Shown here piece after piece: positions 35,701 through 46,799 of a DNA stretch of 64,000 bases; the stretch's first letter is position 1, and the number at the start of each line of letters is the position of its first letter. This DNA comes from Tetraselmis striata (lineage: Eukaryota > Chlorophyta > Chlorodendrophyceae > Chlorodendrales > Chlorodendraceae), in contig VCJN01001799.1 of the NCBI GenBank assembly GCA_006384855.1, positions 62,001 to 126,000 on the forward strand. The letters run 5' to 3'. Under the pieces are notes generated by a model. It was not told the DNA's origin. It searched no databases and saw nothing but the letters and a program-made list of their open reading frames with translations. Both the position numbers and the translations under genes were made by a program.

Positions 35701-36890
35701 GCGTGCAGAGTTAGCATACATGAGCAAAGAGGGGGAAGAGGTGAAGTTAGGTGAGAGGAAAGAGCTGGGCAAGGTGAGATGGAGACGTGCCCATCGGCGT
35801 AGCGCGCTTGCTTCTACCACCACCGCCACCACTGCGGTATTGCGACGCGCAGATATAAACGCGAACATTTCTTGGCGCTACAACTGAGTATGGGTGTGTG
35901 TTTGCTGATCTTGCCATCGTGTAGCTATCACGCCCCCACATTGTTAGGCAGTGCACGGTCACTTGTTTGCAGTGGTGCGTTGTCGCCGTCATGCAAACAG
36001 TCAGCCAAGAGTGGCTTGGCTAGGTTTTAGTTTTTCTAAACCTCCGTGACGAACAACCGAAATCCATTGATAGAAATCTGAGTACTTTCGAAATCACATT
36101 ATCTGCATGGCTTTAGCCTACATTATGTGGACACGTCAAGCCTACATGTTTACAACTTCAACGCGCATGCTATAGACAGTGTGGAGCTAGGAACCTGCAT
36201 ACGTGAGGCCACGATTATATACAACGTGACGTAGATATCGACATGCATCATTGCCTTTAATTTTGCGTGTCGTGGCATCGTTGCGTCGTTGCATGTCTTG
36301 CATTTTTTGACATCTATTTTGACATTTTTTGACTACTATTTTGACGGGAGATTTCTTGTTGTCTCGCATGACTGCACACTGCGCTATGTGCATCAACAAC
36401 CAAGCGGGACGCCGAGGATGCTCTCTTTATGACAATAAACGTGAAAATCCATGAGTCCAGCATGACGTTTGAATTCGGGAAAAAGGCGTGAAACATTTGA
36501 GCCTCGTATGTAGTGTGAGCGTCGTGACTTGAGTATGGCTGTGCAGGCATGGGGTATCCGTGATGATGTCCTTGACACATTATATAAAAAATCAAAAGTT
36601 CTTTGCCCTCAATTTCGTGACCTTGAGAAAGGCACGCCGCTCTTGCAGTCAAGAGTCAGCATCGGCTGTGTGCCCGTCAACAAGGCACCCTCTTGACATT
36701 CTTGACCCCGCCCGGAATATATGATGCCGCAACATCCGAGTGTCTTGCCCCTGGATGTCCCGTACGTATTACATAGTGCACGGACAGTTTGCGTAATGGT
36801 GTGTTGTCGTTGGGACTGGGACAAGATTATAGCGTAAACGGTACAGGCCACTATACTTCACTTGTGACTCACTGAAAATGGGACAATTTA
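32710..36890. other. Long unassigned region
   Basis: Mostly short frames. A C run lies at about 33979-34000. 33260-33480 reads on the plus strand like a decayed coding stretch, but no RT motif is seen. 34900-36890 is AT-richer, with tandem TTTTGACAT/TATTTTGAC words at 36300-36345. No RNA gene or host gene was recognised. Confidence 0.4.
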
Positions 36891-37108
36891 CTAGCCTTAA
36901 ACCCTGTGCAGGTTTTTAGGGTTCGCGTGTACTAGCGCAAAGTACATGATCACTTGGTGGCGGCGGAACGAGGCAAAGGCGGCGGGTCGAGGCAGGTTCT
37001 CCGAAGGTAGGTAGGTAGGTTGCCGCGAAGTCGAGGCAGCTCTCCGCCTCCCACACCTGTCTAACCGTTCTCGCTGAAACAAGTAGGAAGTAGGGCTGTG
37101 GGGTCGGT

Positions 37109-37653
37109 ATGGGTTCCCCCTTGCGGGCTATACACGAACTTCGCGCTGCACTTGGGGAGGTGCAGGAACTCCTTCAAGATCATGAGGGAATGTTGAGTAG
37201 GGAAGTTCTTCTCGAGATGGCAACAAGTTGTACGGGTCTGCCGTCGGGCGGCCCGTCTCCTCGCGTGGGGCAGCCTTGCGTGATGTTGCGACCTTGGAAG
37301 AGTCGTTAAGGGGGAGTGGCCAGCGCCCTCCTGCGTCTTTGGCCGAAGTAGTGGCGTCTGAAGAGGGTGCCGCAGGCAACCCCGGTATGCAAAGCAGCGC
37401 TAAGCGTTCCGACACGGCAATTGCCGGGGGCACACGGCCCACCCCGGCTGTGGCTGAGGTACGACCATACCATATCGGTCACTGGCTTCCTGCCGAAGAC
37501 GGCCACACTGAATATGCCGACTACAAAGCGGTCAAGTCGGTAATCTCAGGCCTCCCTACTAATCGGCGGTTTTTGTATGACTCGGCGGCTACAAAGGTAT
37601 GCTGCCCCTCGTCAAATTATTTCCGCGTGCCGGTGGCAGTCACCTGCGGTTGA
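37109..37653 (+). other. Coding-like frames next to the satellite
   Basis: The frame at 37109-37309 starts MGSPLRAIHELRAALGEVQE and looks like a short coiled coil. The overlapping frame at 37228-37653 contains LRDVATLEESLRGSGQRPPA and VRPYHIGHWLPAEDGHTEYA. The two may be one unit broken in the middle or joined by splicing. No family is recognised. The satellite array begins immediately after. Confidence 0.35.
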
Positions 37654-37654
37654 A

Positions 37655-40600
37655 CCAAGGGATACATTGCAGCAAGGCCGCCCACCTTGCGACTGGCGTC
37701 GCTTCTTTTGAGGCCAGTTGCGACTATGCGGCAGCAAGGCGAGGGGGTACGTCGCTCGTGCAGCTAGCAGTCGGGGGGATGTGGGTAGGTTGAACGCGCG
37801 ATGGCGACATAAGTAGCAAGCCATAAAAATGCAAAGGTGGACAACATCATTATGTCGCAGCAAGGCCGACCACCTTGCTTGGCGATGTGCGTCGCTTCTT
37901 TTGAGGGCGGTTGCGACTCGTTGGCGGCGGGAGAGGAGATGCGTCGCTTGTGCCAGCTTTTGCACTCGGGGCTGTGGGTCGAATGTGCGATGGCGACATT
38001 TTAATTAGCAAGCCGAAAACTGAAACAGCCCAGGATAGCCTTACCTCGCAGAAAGGCCGCCCACCTTGGCGACTCGCGGCGCCTCTTGCAAGCCGGCTGC
38101 GACTCGTCGGTAGCAAGGCGAGGGGGTGCGTCGCTCGTGCCAGCTTTTGCACTCGGGGGCTGTCGGACGAACGTGCGATGGCGACATAATTAGCAAGCCG
38201 GAAACTAACTAAAACAACCTAGCACAGCCTTACAGCATCGCAGTAAGGTCACCGACCTTGGCGACTCCCGGCACCTCTTGCGAGCCGGCTGCGACTCGTC
38301 GGCAGCAAGGCGAGGGGGTGCGTCGCTCGGGGCTGTAGGTGGAACGTGCGATGGCGACAAAATTAGCAAGCCGGAAACTACAGTAGCCTATAACCCATAG
38401 CCTGACATCACAGCAAGGCCGTCCACCTTGGCGACTGGCGTCGCTTCATTTGAGGCCGGCTGCGACTCGTCGGCAGCAAGGCGGGGGGGTGCGTCGCTCG
38501 GGGGCTGTGGGTGGAACGTGCGATGCGACAAAATTAGCAAGCCGGAAACTACATGAGCCCATAACCCATAGCCTTACATCACAGCAAGGCCGTCCACCTT
38601 GGCGACTGGCGTCGCTTCATTTGAGGCCGGCTGCGACTCGTCGGCAGCAAGGCAAGGGGGTGCGTCGCTCGTGCCAGCTTTTGCAATTGGGGGCTGTGGG
38701 TCGAACGTGCGATGGCGACATAATTAGCAAGCCGAAAACAACAAAAGCCCAGGATAACCTTACATCGCAACACAACGGCCGCCCACCTTGGCGACTGGCG
38801 TCGCTTCTATTAAGGCCGGCTGCAACTCGTCGGCAGCGGGGGCATGGAGTGCGTTGCTCGTGCCAGCTCTTGCAGTCGGATGCTGTCGGTCGAACATGCT
38901 ATGGCGACATAACTTGCAAGCCGTAAAAATACAAAGGTGCACCACAACATTATATCGCAGCACGGCCAACCCCCCCCCCCCCCCCCCCCCCCCCCCCTCT
39001 TCCACCCTGCCCCCCATCCCGCCTATTCCGCATCTCTTACAATGGGCATGGTGGTTGTCGCGCCTTTAGCCTCCGAGCCGCTGGCATCCGGCACGCCCTC
39101 ACCCCCGCCTAATGCGAGCGCAAGTCCAGAGAGTGTGGCTGCCGACGCGCCGGCTCCCTGCCCGCCGCTCTCCTCCGCGTGGCTATCGCCAGGCGTAGGC
39201 AAGCCCTCGGCCGCATCGCCAGCGGCAGCCGCCAAACTCGGCGACATGTCTGCCGCTAGCGGGCCCTGCCCCTGACGCGCCACTGCCTGCGTATCGGCCC
39301 AGCTAGGTCCAATGGCCAGGGCCGCCACGCGACGAGGGCGTTTGGCATGCGGGTCAGGAGCAGCGCCGCGAGGGGGTTCGTCGCTCGGGCTAGCTTCTGC
39401 GCTTGGGGTCTGCGGGGGCCAACGTGCGATGGCGACTCAACTAGCATGCCGAAAAAGTAACAAGTGCGCAACGGCAACAAAGGTGCAGCGGGTCCAACCC
39501 ACCTTGGCGACATGAGGCGCCCCTGTCGAGGCCGGCTGCGACTCGGGAGCAGCGCTTCGAGGGGGTGCGTCGCTCGGGCAAGCCTCTGCGCTCGGGGTAT
39601 GCGGGGCCAACGTGCGATTTCGACTCTATTAGCGAGCCGTAAAACTACTAGGTGCGCAAGGGCAACACGTGCAGCGGGGCCAACCCACCTTGACGACTCG
39701 CGGCGCCCCTGTCGAGGCCGACTGCGGCTCGGCAGCAGGCACGCGAGGGGGTGCGTCAACACGACTGCCATACAACACGACTGCCACTCCGAGTACCATG
39801 TCACCCAGGCGCGCATTGTCGCGTATACCAACAGTAGGCGAGGATTGCTGCCCCAACCTTGTCGCTCATTGCAAGCCGTCCACAGGGTTTGTTGTCGACT
39901 GAAGTTCGTTTCTGCGGGCGACAATGGGATTTCCTGCGACTGCGACGAGTCCAGAAGGTGCCGGCAGTGCAGCCACCTTATCCATGACGGGCAATTTTGC
40001 ATACATCACCAGGGTCTCAGGCTCCGCTACGCCCGGCACCACTTCAGCGGTGCCCACCCCATAGTAGAGCTGGCCATCCTGCGCTCCGCCCTCTTCCTCA
40101 CGGCCGCGCTTGGAGCCAGCACCACCCTGCCCGCGTTTGCCCTTGCCTTTTCCCCTGTTTGCTTCTCCCAGCCTGCACAGGCGTCACCAAATTAAGGATT
40201 GTGAGGGTCGTTCGGGCCTTTTGCAGCGGGGGCAGCGGGTGCGTCGCTCGTGCCAGATTTTGCAGTCGGGGGGTATGGGTCGGATGTGCGATGGCGACTA
40301 CATAATCAGCAAGTCGGAAACTAAAAAAACCCAACATAGCCTTAGTTACATCGCAGCAAGGCCGCCCACCTTGCGACTGGCGTCGCTTCTTTTGAGGCCG
40401 GTTGCGACTCGCCGACAGCAAGGCGAGGGGGTGATTCGCTCGTGCAGCTATCAGTCGGGGGGGGGGGGGGGGGGTAGGTCGAATGCGCGATGGCGACATA
40501 TTATTTAGCAAGCCATAAAAAATGCGAAGGTGGATAACATCATTATGTCGCAGCAAGGCCGCTCGCCTTGGCGACGTGCGTCGCCTCGGTTGAAGCCGGC

Positions 40601-41055
40601 TGCGACTTGTCAGCATCAGGCGAGGGGATGCGTCGCTTGTGCAAGGTTTGGCACTCGGGGGCTATCGGTGGAACGTGCGATGGCGGCATTATAATTAGCA
40701 AGCCAGAAACTGCAAAAGCCTAGCTTAACCTTACATCGCACCAAGGCCGCCCACCCTTGCAACTGGTGGCGCCTGCGAGCCGGCTGCGACTCGTCGGCAG
40801 CAAGGCGAGGGGGTGCGTCGCTTGTGCCACATTTTGCACTCGGGGGCTGTGGGTGGAATGTGCGATGGCGACATAATTAGCCAGTCGAAAACTAAAACAT
40901 CCTAGCATAGCCTTACATCGACGCAAGGCCGCCCACCGTGGCGACTGGCGTCGCTTCATTTGAGGCCGGCTGCAACTCGTCGGCAGCAAGGCAAGGGGGG
41001 TGCGTCGCTCGTGCTTTGCAATCGGGGGCTGTGGGTCGAACGCGTCGGTCAGCGT
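37655..41055 (+). repeat. Satellite array, unit about 187 bp, roughly 14 copies
   Basis: The repeated unit contains GGCCGCCCACCTTGGCGACT, TTGAGGCCGGCTGCGACTCG, GGCAGCAAGGCGAGGGGGTG, CGTCGCTCGTGCCAGC, GGGGGCTGTGGGT and TGCGATGGCGACATAATTAG. TGCGATGGCGAC-like marks fall near 37796, 37987, 38174, 38346, 38519, 38709, 38899, 39426, 39613, 40287, 40487, 40677 and 40860, so spacing is mostly 172-200 bp. Units are diverged by point changes and small indels. Two non-satellite segments interrupt the array (about 38970-39320 and 39760-40220). Confidence 0.9.
39760..40220 (-). other. Coding-like insert inside the satellite array
   Basis: On the minus strand, 40057-39866 reads MGTAEVVPGVAEPETLVMYA, then LPVMDKVAALPAPSGLVAVA, then NELQSTTNPVDGLQ. 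The same frame carries on past a stop with QQSSPTVGIRDNARLGDMVLG. Composition and lack of satellite similarity indicate a former coding sequence placed in the array. Family unknown. Confidence 0.45.
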
Positions 41056-42182
41056 CGGTCAGCGATGAACGCGTCGGTCAGCGATAGCGTGTATATATGG
41101 GGGCGGCCGCTGCGATTGGTGTGTGCCCTCACTGGCGGCGGTAGCGACGGCAATGCGCTATTGGCCGGCGGCGGCTGCGATGGCAATGCGCTGGCCGGCG
41201 GTTGTCGTGGAGGGAATTTATTGATGGCTTGTTTGCAGCGGCGGCTTGCGATGATGACGGCGACGATGACGCTGTGTAGCGGCATAGAACACTACTTTCA
41301 TCATCGCACGAAGTCGATTTCACGTAGGGTACCGTTTTCACGTACAACGATGACGATGGCAAGGGCGCACCCGTAGTATATAATGACCCTAACACGCGTC
41401 GACACGTTGGGTATGCCTTCCGTTATTGTCACTTTCATGGGAGATGAATCTTAGACACAAAATGGTAAGTATTGTGGAACATACAGAACATGTTGAATGA
41501 GTTCGCAACACCAACTTGACATGACGTTCCGGGTGAAAGTGCAAATGCATTCTACAAAAGAACGGCGACATTTCTTAGAACGGACATATGCCCATGCAAT
41601 AAACAAAAGCGTCAAAGGGTAATTTTGGTCGAGTAGAACATTGGATTGTAGAATTATTTCATGTTCAGAGTCGCGGGTCGCTCGTTGCACGCGCGCGCAC
41701 ATCCGTGTGCGGATTAGTGCTGCCTTTAATTGGCGACTTATACATATAGTCGCTATAATCCTTACATGGGAACGGCCAGGTTAAAACTTAGATCGTCGAA
41801 TTTTCGACTCCTATTTGTTGACAGTCCCGCCGCATCACACTGTTACAAGTCTCTGTGGTCCGCGCTTCGCTCACAGTACTCTCGTACAGCTACACACTCC
41901 TCCCACCTCGCCCCCGGGGGTCGCCTGCGTTATCAGCGATCTCAATGGGGTTTCGCACGAAACCTGCCCTGGGTCGTTAGCAAGGTCGATGATGTGATAA
42001 GGATGAATCCTGAAGGATTATTTGTCGCTAGCGCTATAGTCGCTATGGCGGTGACCAGCGGCGACCCGAATAATAATGTGCGGCCGCACCGCTACAGCGC
42101 GCCTGTACGCCTACGGGCAGAGCGCACTCCTACAACGCGTCCACGTCGGGTCCGTCGCACAGCAGCCGAGACCGATTGCGTC
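41056..42182. other. Flank between satellite and hemerythrin-like gene
   Basis: Short tandem GCGTCGGTCAGCG words at about 41040-41085, then two copies of a GGCAATGCGCT-GGCCGGCGG motif at 41149-41205. 41400-41700 is AT-richer. A plus frame runs upstream in phase with the gene's start, but the first sensible ATG is at 42183. No core promoter was identified. Confidence 0.4.
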
Positions 42183-43465
42183 ATGGCAAACACCAACCCT
42201 TTCTCTGGCCTGCAGCATGATGTGCATGCGGCGGCCGCTGCTGCTAATGAGAGGTGGTCGTGGGACAAGGACCGCGATGGTGAGTAGTGCCTGTACGCCA
42301 CGGCGGCGAACTCGTGCCGCGGCACACGGCTCGTCAAGTAATCCTTGTGTGTTTCAGAAACTCTTTACTTACCAGCCGTATATTGCCGTAGGTAACCAGT
42401 ACATCGTACTCATATGCTAAATACGCGCTCCGCCAGCCGCCCTGGCATGCCGCACGGTCCACTTCGCCTCCCACCGCTGCTCGCCGTCTCCTGCACCCAG
42501 CTGCCCCGCAGGATTGCATCGGCCTATTGATGCCTTGCGGTGACGGGGTTTTGAGCTTCTTTGCACGTTTCGACTCTTCCGGGGGCTGCAGCAGCCGGCT
42601 GCTGGGCGTGTCACTATCTGCTGTTCACTCGGCACTCCAACCTGGCATACATATTGTTTATTCCCTGCTCGTTAATGAAAGCCTTCACGCAGCCGCAGTC
42701 GGCGCCTCACGCGTCCCTCGCTGTTCAGACCTGTCACACTCCGCGTATGTTATCATTTGCGTGTGTATTTTTTCAGGCTGGACCCGTATCCATGTCGCAC
42801 TGCTGAAGGGCATGGCGGTGTTTCAAGATGCGGTGGACGCTTGCCGGGAGCGCGCGAAGAGAGGGGAACCGGTGGCGCCGTGGATGGCCAAGCACCTGGA
42901 CCGTTTCTTCGAGTTCTACGCCCCCGAGCTTCACCATCACCACGACAACGAGGAGCGCATCGCCTTCCCGTTCCTGCAGGAGCGGGTGACAATCCCGCCG
43001 GGCATGCGCGACGACCACAAGAGCATAATGCAAGCGACGGCAGATATCGCTGCCGCCACCCGGGGCCTGCAAGACAAGTCGGATGCGGAGTGGCAGGCGG
43101 TTGCGCTAGAGTCGCTGAGCAAGCACGTAGCTGAGCTGTACTCGTCACTTCAAGAACATTTCAAGGAGGAGGAGGAAGGCACCCTGGTGCTGATGCGGCA
43201 CCACTTCACAGCAGAAGAATGGAAGCCAGTGGAGGCGCGCATTCTTGAGGGTATCAAGCCCATCAGCTTGGCCTTTCTATTGGACGGACTGGGTTCTGAC
43301 GCTGAGAGGGTTGCCTGGTGTCAGGAGATTGCCGGCATCCCGGTACCTGTGATCAAGATGGTCATGATGCCAGCATACCGGAAGTACACCAGGCAATACC
43401 CTGCTGCATTGAAAGACGTTGTGCAAGGAACTCGATCGAAGCGCGGATGCTTTGGATGTTTTTGA
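42183..43465 (+). CDS. Hemerythrin-like (HHE cation-binding) domain protein
   Basis: A four-helix metal-binding protein of the HHE family; such proteins bind a di-iron centre and act in oxygen or iron sensing or nitric-oxide chemistry. Two exons: 42183-42279 and 42777-43465 (donor GATG|GTGAGT, acceptor TTTTTTCAG|GCTGG, phase 1), giving 261 residues. Candidate ligands are His38, the HHHHDNEE cluster (residues 85-92), His113 in RDDHKS, and His160 with Glu164 in LQEHFKEEEE. The C-terminal half has APVIK-like helices and ends in a Cys-rich GCFGCF, which might be lipidated or metal-linked (inference). No signal peptide is evident, so it is likely cytosolic. The green-algal polyadenylation word TGTAA occurs at 43481 and again at 43597; the second is the likelier site. 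The function in the cell cannot be fixed from sequence. Confidence 0.85.
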
Positions 43466-44345
43466 GTATATTGGTCTGAATGTAATGCTGTCGCACGCTG
43501 CAATGCATCAAGCGCAATTATACTCCTTCAGCTTGGCAACTTCTATCTTTATCAAATGGCCAGCTGCCATGCGAGTCACATAAACTGTACATACATTGTA
43601 ACACTTTGCTCGCCCATCACTACCGGGCATTGCAATGGCTCCGGCAGGGAATGTAGCACGGCAAAAGGCATGTAAATATGTTATTAAGGCAGCCAATCAT
43701 TGCACATATCACCGAAAGCTACGCCCTGTAGCTCGGCTTACAGCAATATATTGCAGCGATGGCCAATATGCGCAAGATGTACCAAGGGCGTGGCGAGCCG
43801 AAGTGGAACTACTAGCTGGATTGGGCTTGACACCATTTTCGCTCTGTTTAGGGTTGTATAGCCATGCTTGTGGCCATGGTAGATGTGGCTGCAATACATA
43901 TGCATGATGCCTGCGGCGATCGCGTGCGCCGAGGACCCGGCGATGCGAGCCCCCATTTTGGGGACGGTCAAGGAGGACATGCGGCTTCCTGGAGAGAGAG
44001 CGCGGGCAGGTTGGCGTCCCCACCATCTCTGCCACCTCCATACCTCCCTGATGTAGGTAGGACATGTTTCAGGACATGCGCATAAACTTCTCCACACAGG
44101 GGACCTCATATCTGTTTGGTTCTGCCCCTGTGCCTTGGAGCTCTTGATGCCATACCGCGAGTACCGCCACCTGCGGAACGTAACGGAGGCAAAGGGAAAG
44201 AATTTCCCCCCTTGTGGCTTCTATTTATCCTCATACACTGTGATGCTCTGTGGCGTTGCGCTCGGCGGGCTCGCTGCCGTCGCCGCCGCTGCCAGAATTC
44301 CCTCCGCTGGGCTGCCCAGTCCTTTCGTCTCTGACACAGCACCCG

Positions 44346-44382
<37 letters not shown>

Positions 44383-46799
44383 CGCCCCGCGTCCCTCCCC
44401 GGCTTGCTCTTTGTTTCTAGAATGTATATAGCATTCTAGAAAATGCTATATACACTTTCAAAGCTCACTGATGAAATGGCAAAGCTCACTGATGAAATGA
44501 CAACTCACGCATGCACCATAGTAGGATGACTTCTACTAGTCATCCATGAATGTGCAGTCGTGGCACTCGCTGTTACATGAGGCGCAGAGGCCTACACAAG
44601 CCCAGTCATGCCTACTTATCAAGTAGGGACGACATATAATCCTTAGGGACGACACCGAGTCTTACACTCCTACGGTATAAGCACGACGGCCTATGGCAAG
44701 GATATATGTGTACGGGTGCGATAGCGCGGCGCGGCCGTTGAACGTCGAACCGAATGGGGCAGCGACTAAGGATGAGAGTCATCGTCCTGGCGCATGGAGG
44801 TAGTGCGTCCGGATTCTATAGTGAAACACTGATCATCGATGCGGCGGCGGCTGCGCTGCAGGCCTGCAGCATGTTACACTGTTGCCTATAGTCTGTAAGG
44901 ATCCTGCTTGCTCGTCTGTAGAAGCGAACTCCGCGCGCGGCGGCACGCGACGCGTACGAGTCGTACTCGTGGTACGGGTTCGAGTACCCGCGGAGTACCC
45001 GATGCGTAGTCACGCGCTTGTAGTAACCCGCGTATTCATACTCGTCCGGGATATCTATTTTCTATTATCTTTTTGGTTACATACAGGGAGAGCGTCAAGA
45101 GAATGCACGGAAAGTACTGGGGAAGGAAAAAGCCCATATTTAAGCAGAATAACCCTCGTATTAGCGCCGGGCCGCGGGGCCTATTTTCTATTCGGGTGGT
45201 TTCCTGTTCGCCTTTTGCAGCTAGCTCATGTAATCCTTAACTAACTTAATATTAATACTCGTCGGAGTACCTGTACCCCGTACCATAATATGATGAATAT
45301 GTCAACATAGTAAATCAGCAGGTGTTACGGTCGGGTGATTTAGGGGGATTTCCCGATAGATAATTACATGAGCTAGCAGCAGAAGGCGATATCGGAAATC
45401 ACCAAAATAAAAGGCAATCAGAAAGGTCCTCTACATCGACTGCGGGGTGGAAGCAGGAACATGAGAAGACGCAGAGATTTCCCGATAGATCGCCTTTTGC
45501 AGCAATCATGTGCATCGACGATCTGTGCATCGTCAGTCGCTAGTCGTCGTAACATCATGGGATACCTCGTGCTGATTATGCGCCCCTTGTCGCACTATAC
45601 TGCCCGGAAAAATGCTGATTGGTGCCGATGACGTTAACCTGCCGCGGGTGGTTCGTATGGAAGACATAGATGATCCGGTATTATGTCGCCCTTGAACTTA
45701 TGTAGGCGATTTATGGTCCGATCTCCTACCGCCGGTATCTACCCGTAATATTAAGATGATTGCGCGGTGTGCTGCCGCCTCCTGCTGTTAATGCGGATGG
45801 TACGGGCCTGTCTGCAGTTACGCACCAAAGTACGCGGTAAAGTACAAACGGTCGCGCTAACGGTCAACGAAGGATTAAACCGCTTTGCGCGGTCCAGAGA
45901 CAGCGGGCGGGCAGGTCAGCAGCATCGCCAAACCCACACACCGCCTGGCCGCCACACCAACCCCGGCTCTCGGGGACTCCGCGTCGTGGTTCGTGTGCCC
46001 CGAGCGCTGACTCACCTGCACTTATCATCTAGCGTCACCGATCTGGTCCTGGGGACGAAGCCTTTTGCGCCATTCTGCCGCGCGCTCTGAGCTCTGCCCG
46101 CCCAAAGACAGGTTGGCTGCTACCACGACTCCGCGAGGAGCTTAATTAAGCACCGGGAGTAGAGTAGGGCAGTCGCTTCGCTGCGACCTGTTGCTCAGCG
46201 CAAGCGGTTTTCTAGAACGGATCATTCTTGGTCACTTGAAATCACCTGAGGAAAGACCTGCTGGCTGCTGGCTGTCGGCCACGGCTATCTTCGCGGTGTT
46301 AAGGTCGAGAAGCTATGCACTGGGAGTCCATAGCTTCGCGAGGGCACGGCGGGAGGTGGGGACTGGGGCGTCGTGCTAGCTCGAGAGCGCTGCCCACCCG
46401 CCGAGTCGATGCCCCTCTTCAAAGTGCCGTTACCGGCCGTCAACGTCTGCGTCCTGTTTCTATGACGCGTCGCACATGAGCGAACGTTAGCACGCAGCCG
46501 CTGTCGGGTCGTCGCTTGTACGCGGAAAGGCAGACGCGATGACAATCATGTCTGGCCCGGCCTCGTCGAGAAGGCGTACGAGCTCCGCCTAGCAAGCTAG
46601 GAAACACGACAAAACCCGCCTGGCCCCGTCGCCCAATCAAGTTGAGTTTACACTGACTGCTCACGGTACGCAAACTCTTCTTCCGCGCGTGCTTTTGCCG
46701 CAGAGCAGGGCGCGCCGTGAGCGAGCGGGCGGGGCGTTTTGGCGTCGTTGACTGAAGCAGGGCTGACGCGCCGGACGGAGCAACGCAGTCGAGAGAGCG
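43466..46799. other. Intergenic, repeats only
   Basis: A 38-base C run lies at about 44343-44380. A near-perfect hairpin follows at 44424-44453. Two tandem copies of AAAGCTCACTGATGAAATG occur at 44459-44498. 44880-45360 is AT-richer with no frames. 45760-46090 has a plus frame with no domain. The 3' flank at 43700-44110 has overlapping frames without homology I can name. Confidence 0.4.
44424..44453. repeat. Inverted repeat hairpin
   Basis: GTATATAGCATT and its reverse complement AATGCTATATAC are separated by a few bases (TCTAGAA). The stem is 12 bp, AT-rich and perfect. It stands next to the long C run. It is not followed by a T run, so it is not a terminator. Confidence 0.75.

Noticed and set aside
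37655-41055. Possible CRISPR array
   Set aside because: Units are about 187 bp with no short spacer-repeat alternation, and the genome is eukaryotic. It is a satellite.
44459-44498. Box C/D snoRNA
   Set aside because: TGATGA words are present, but no box D with terminal stem at a suitable distance was found.
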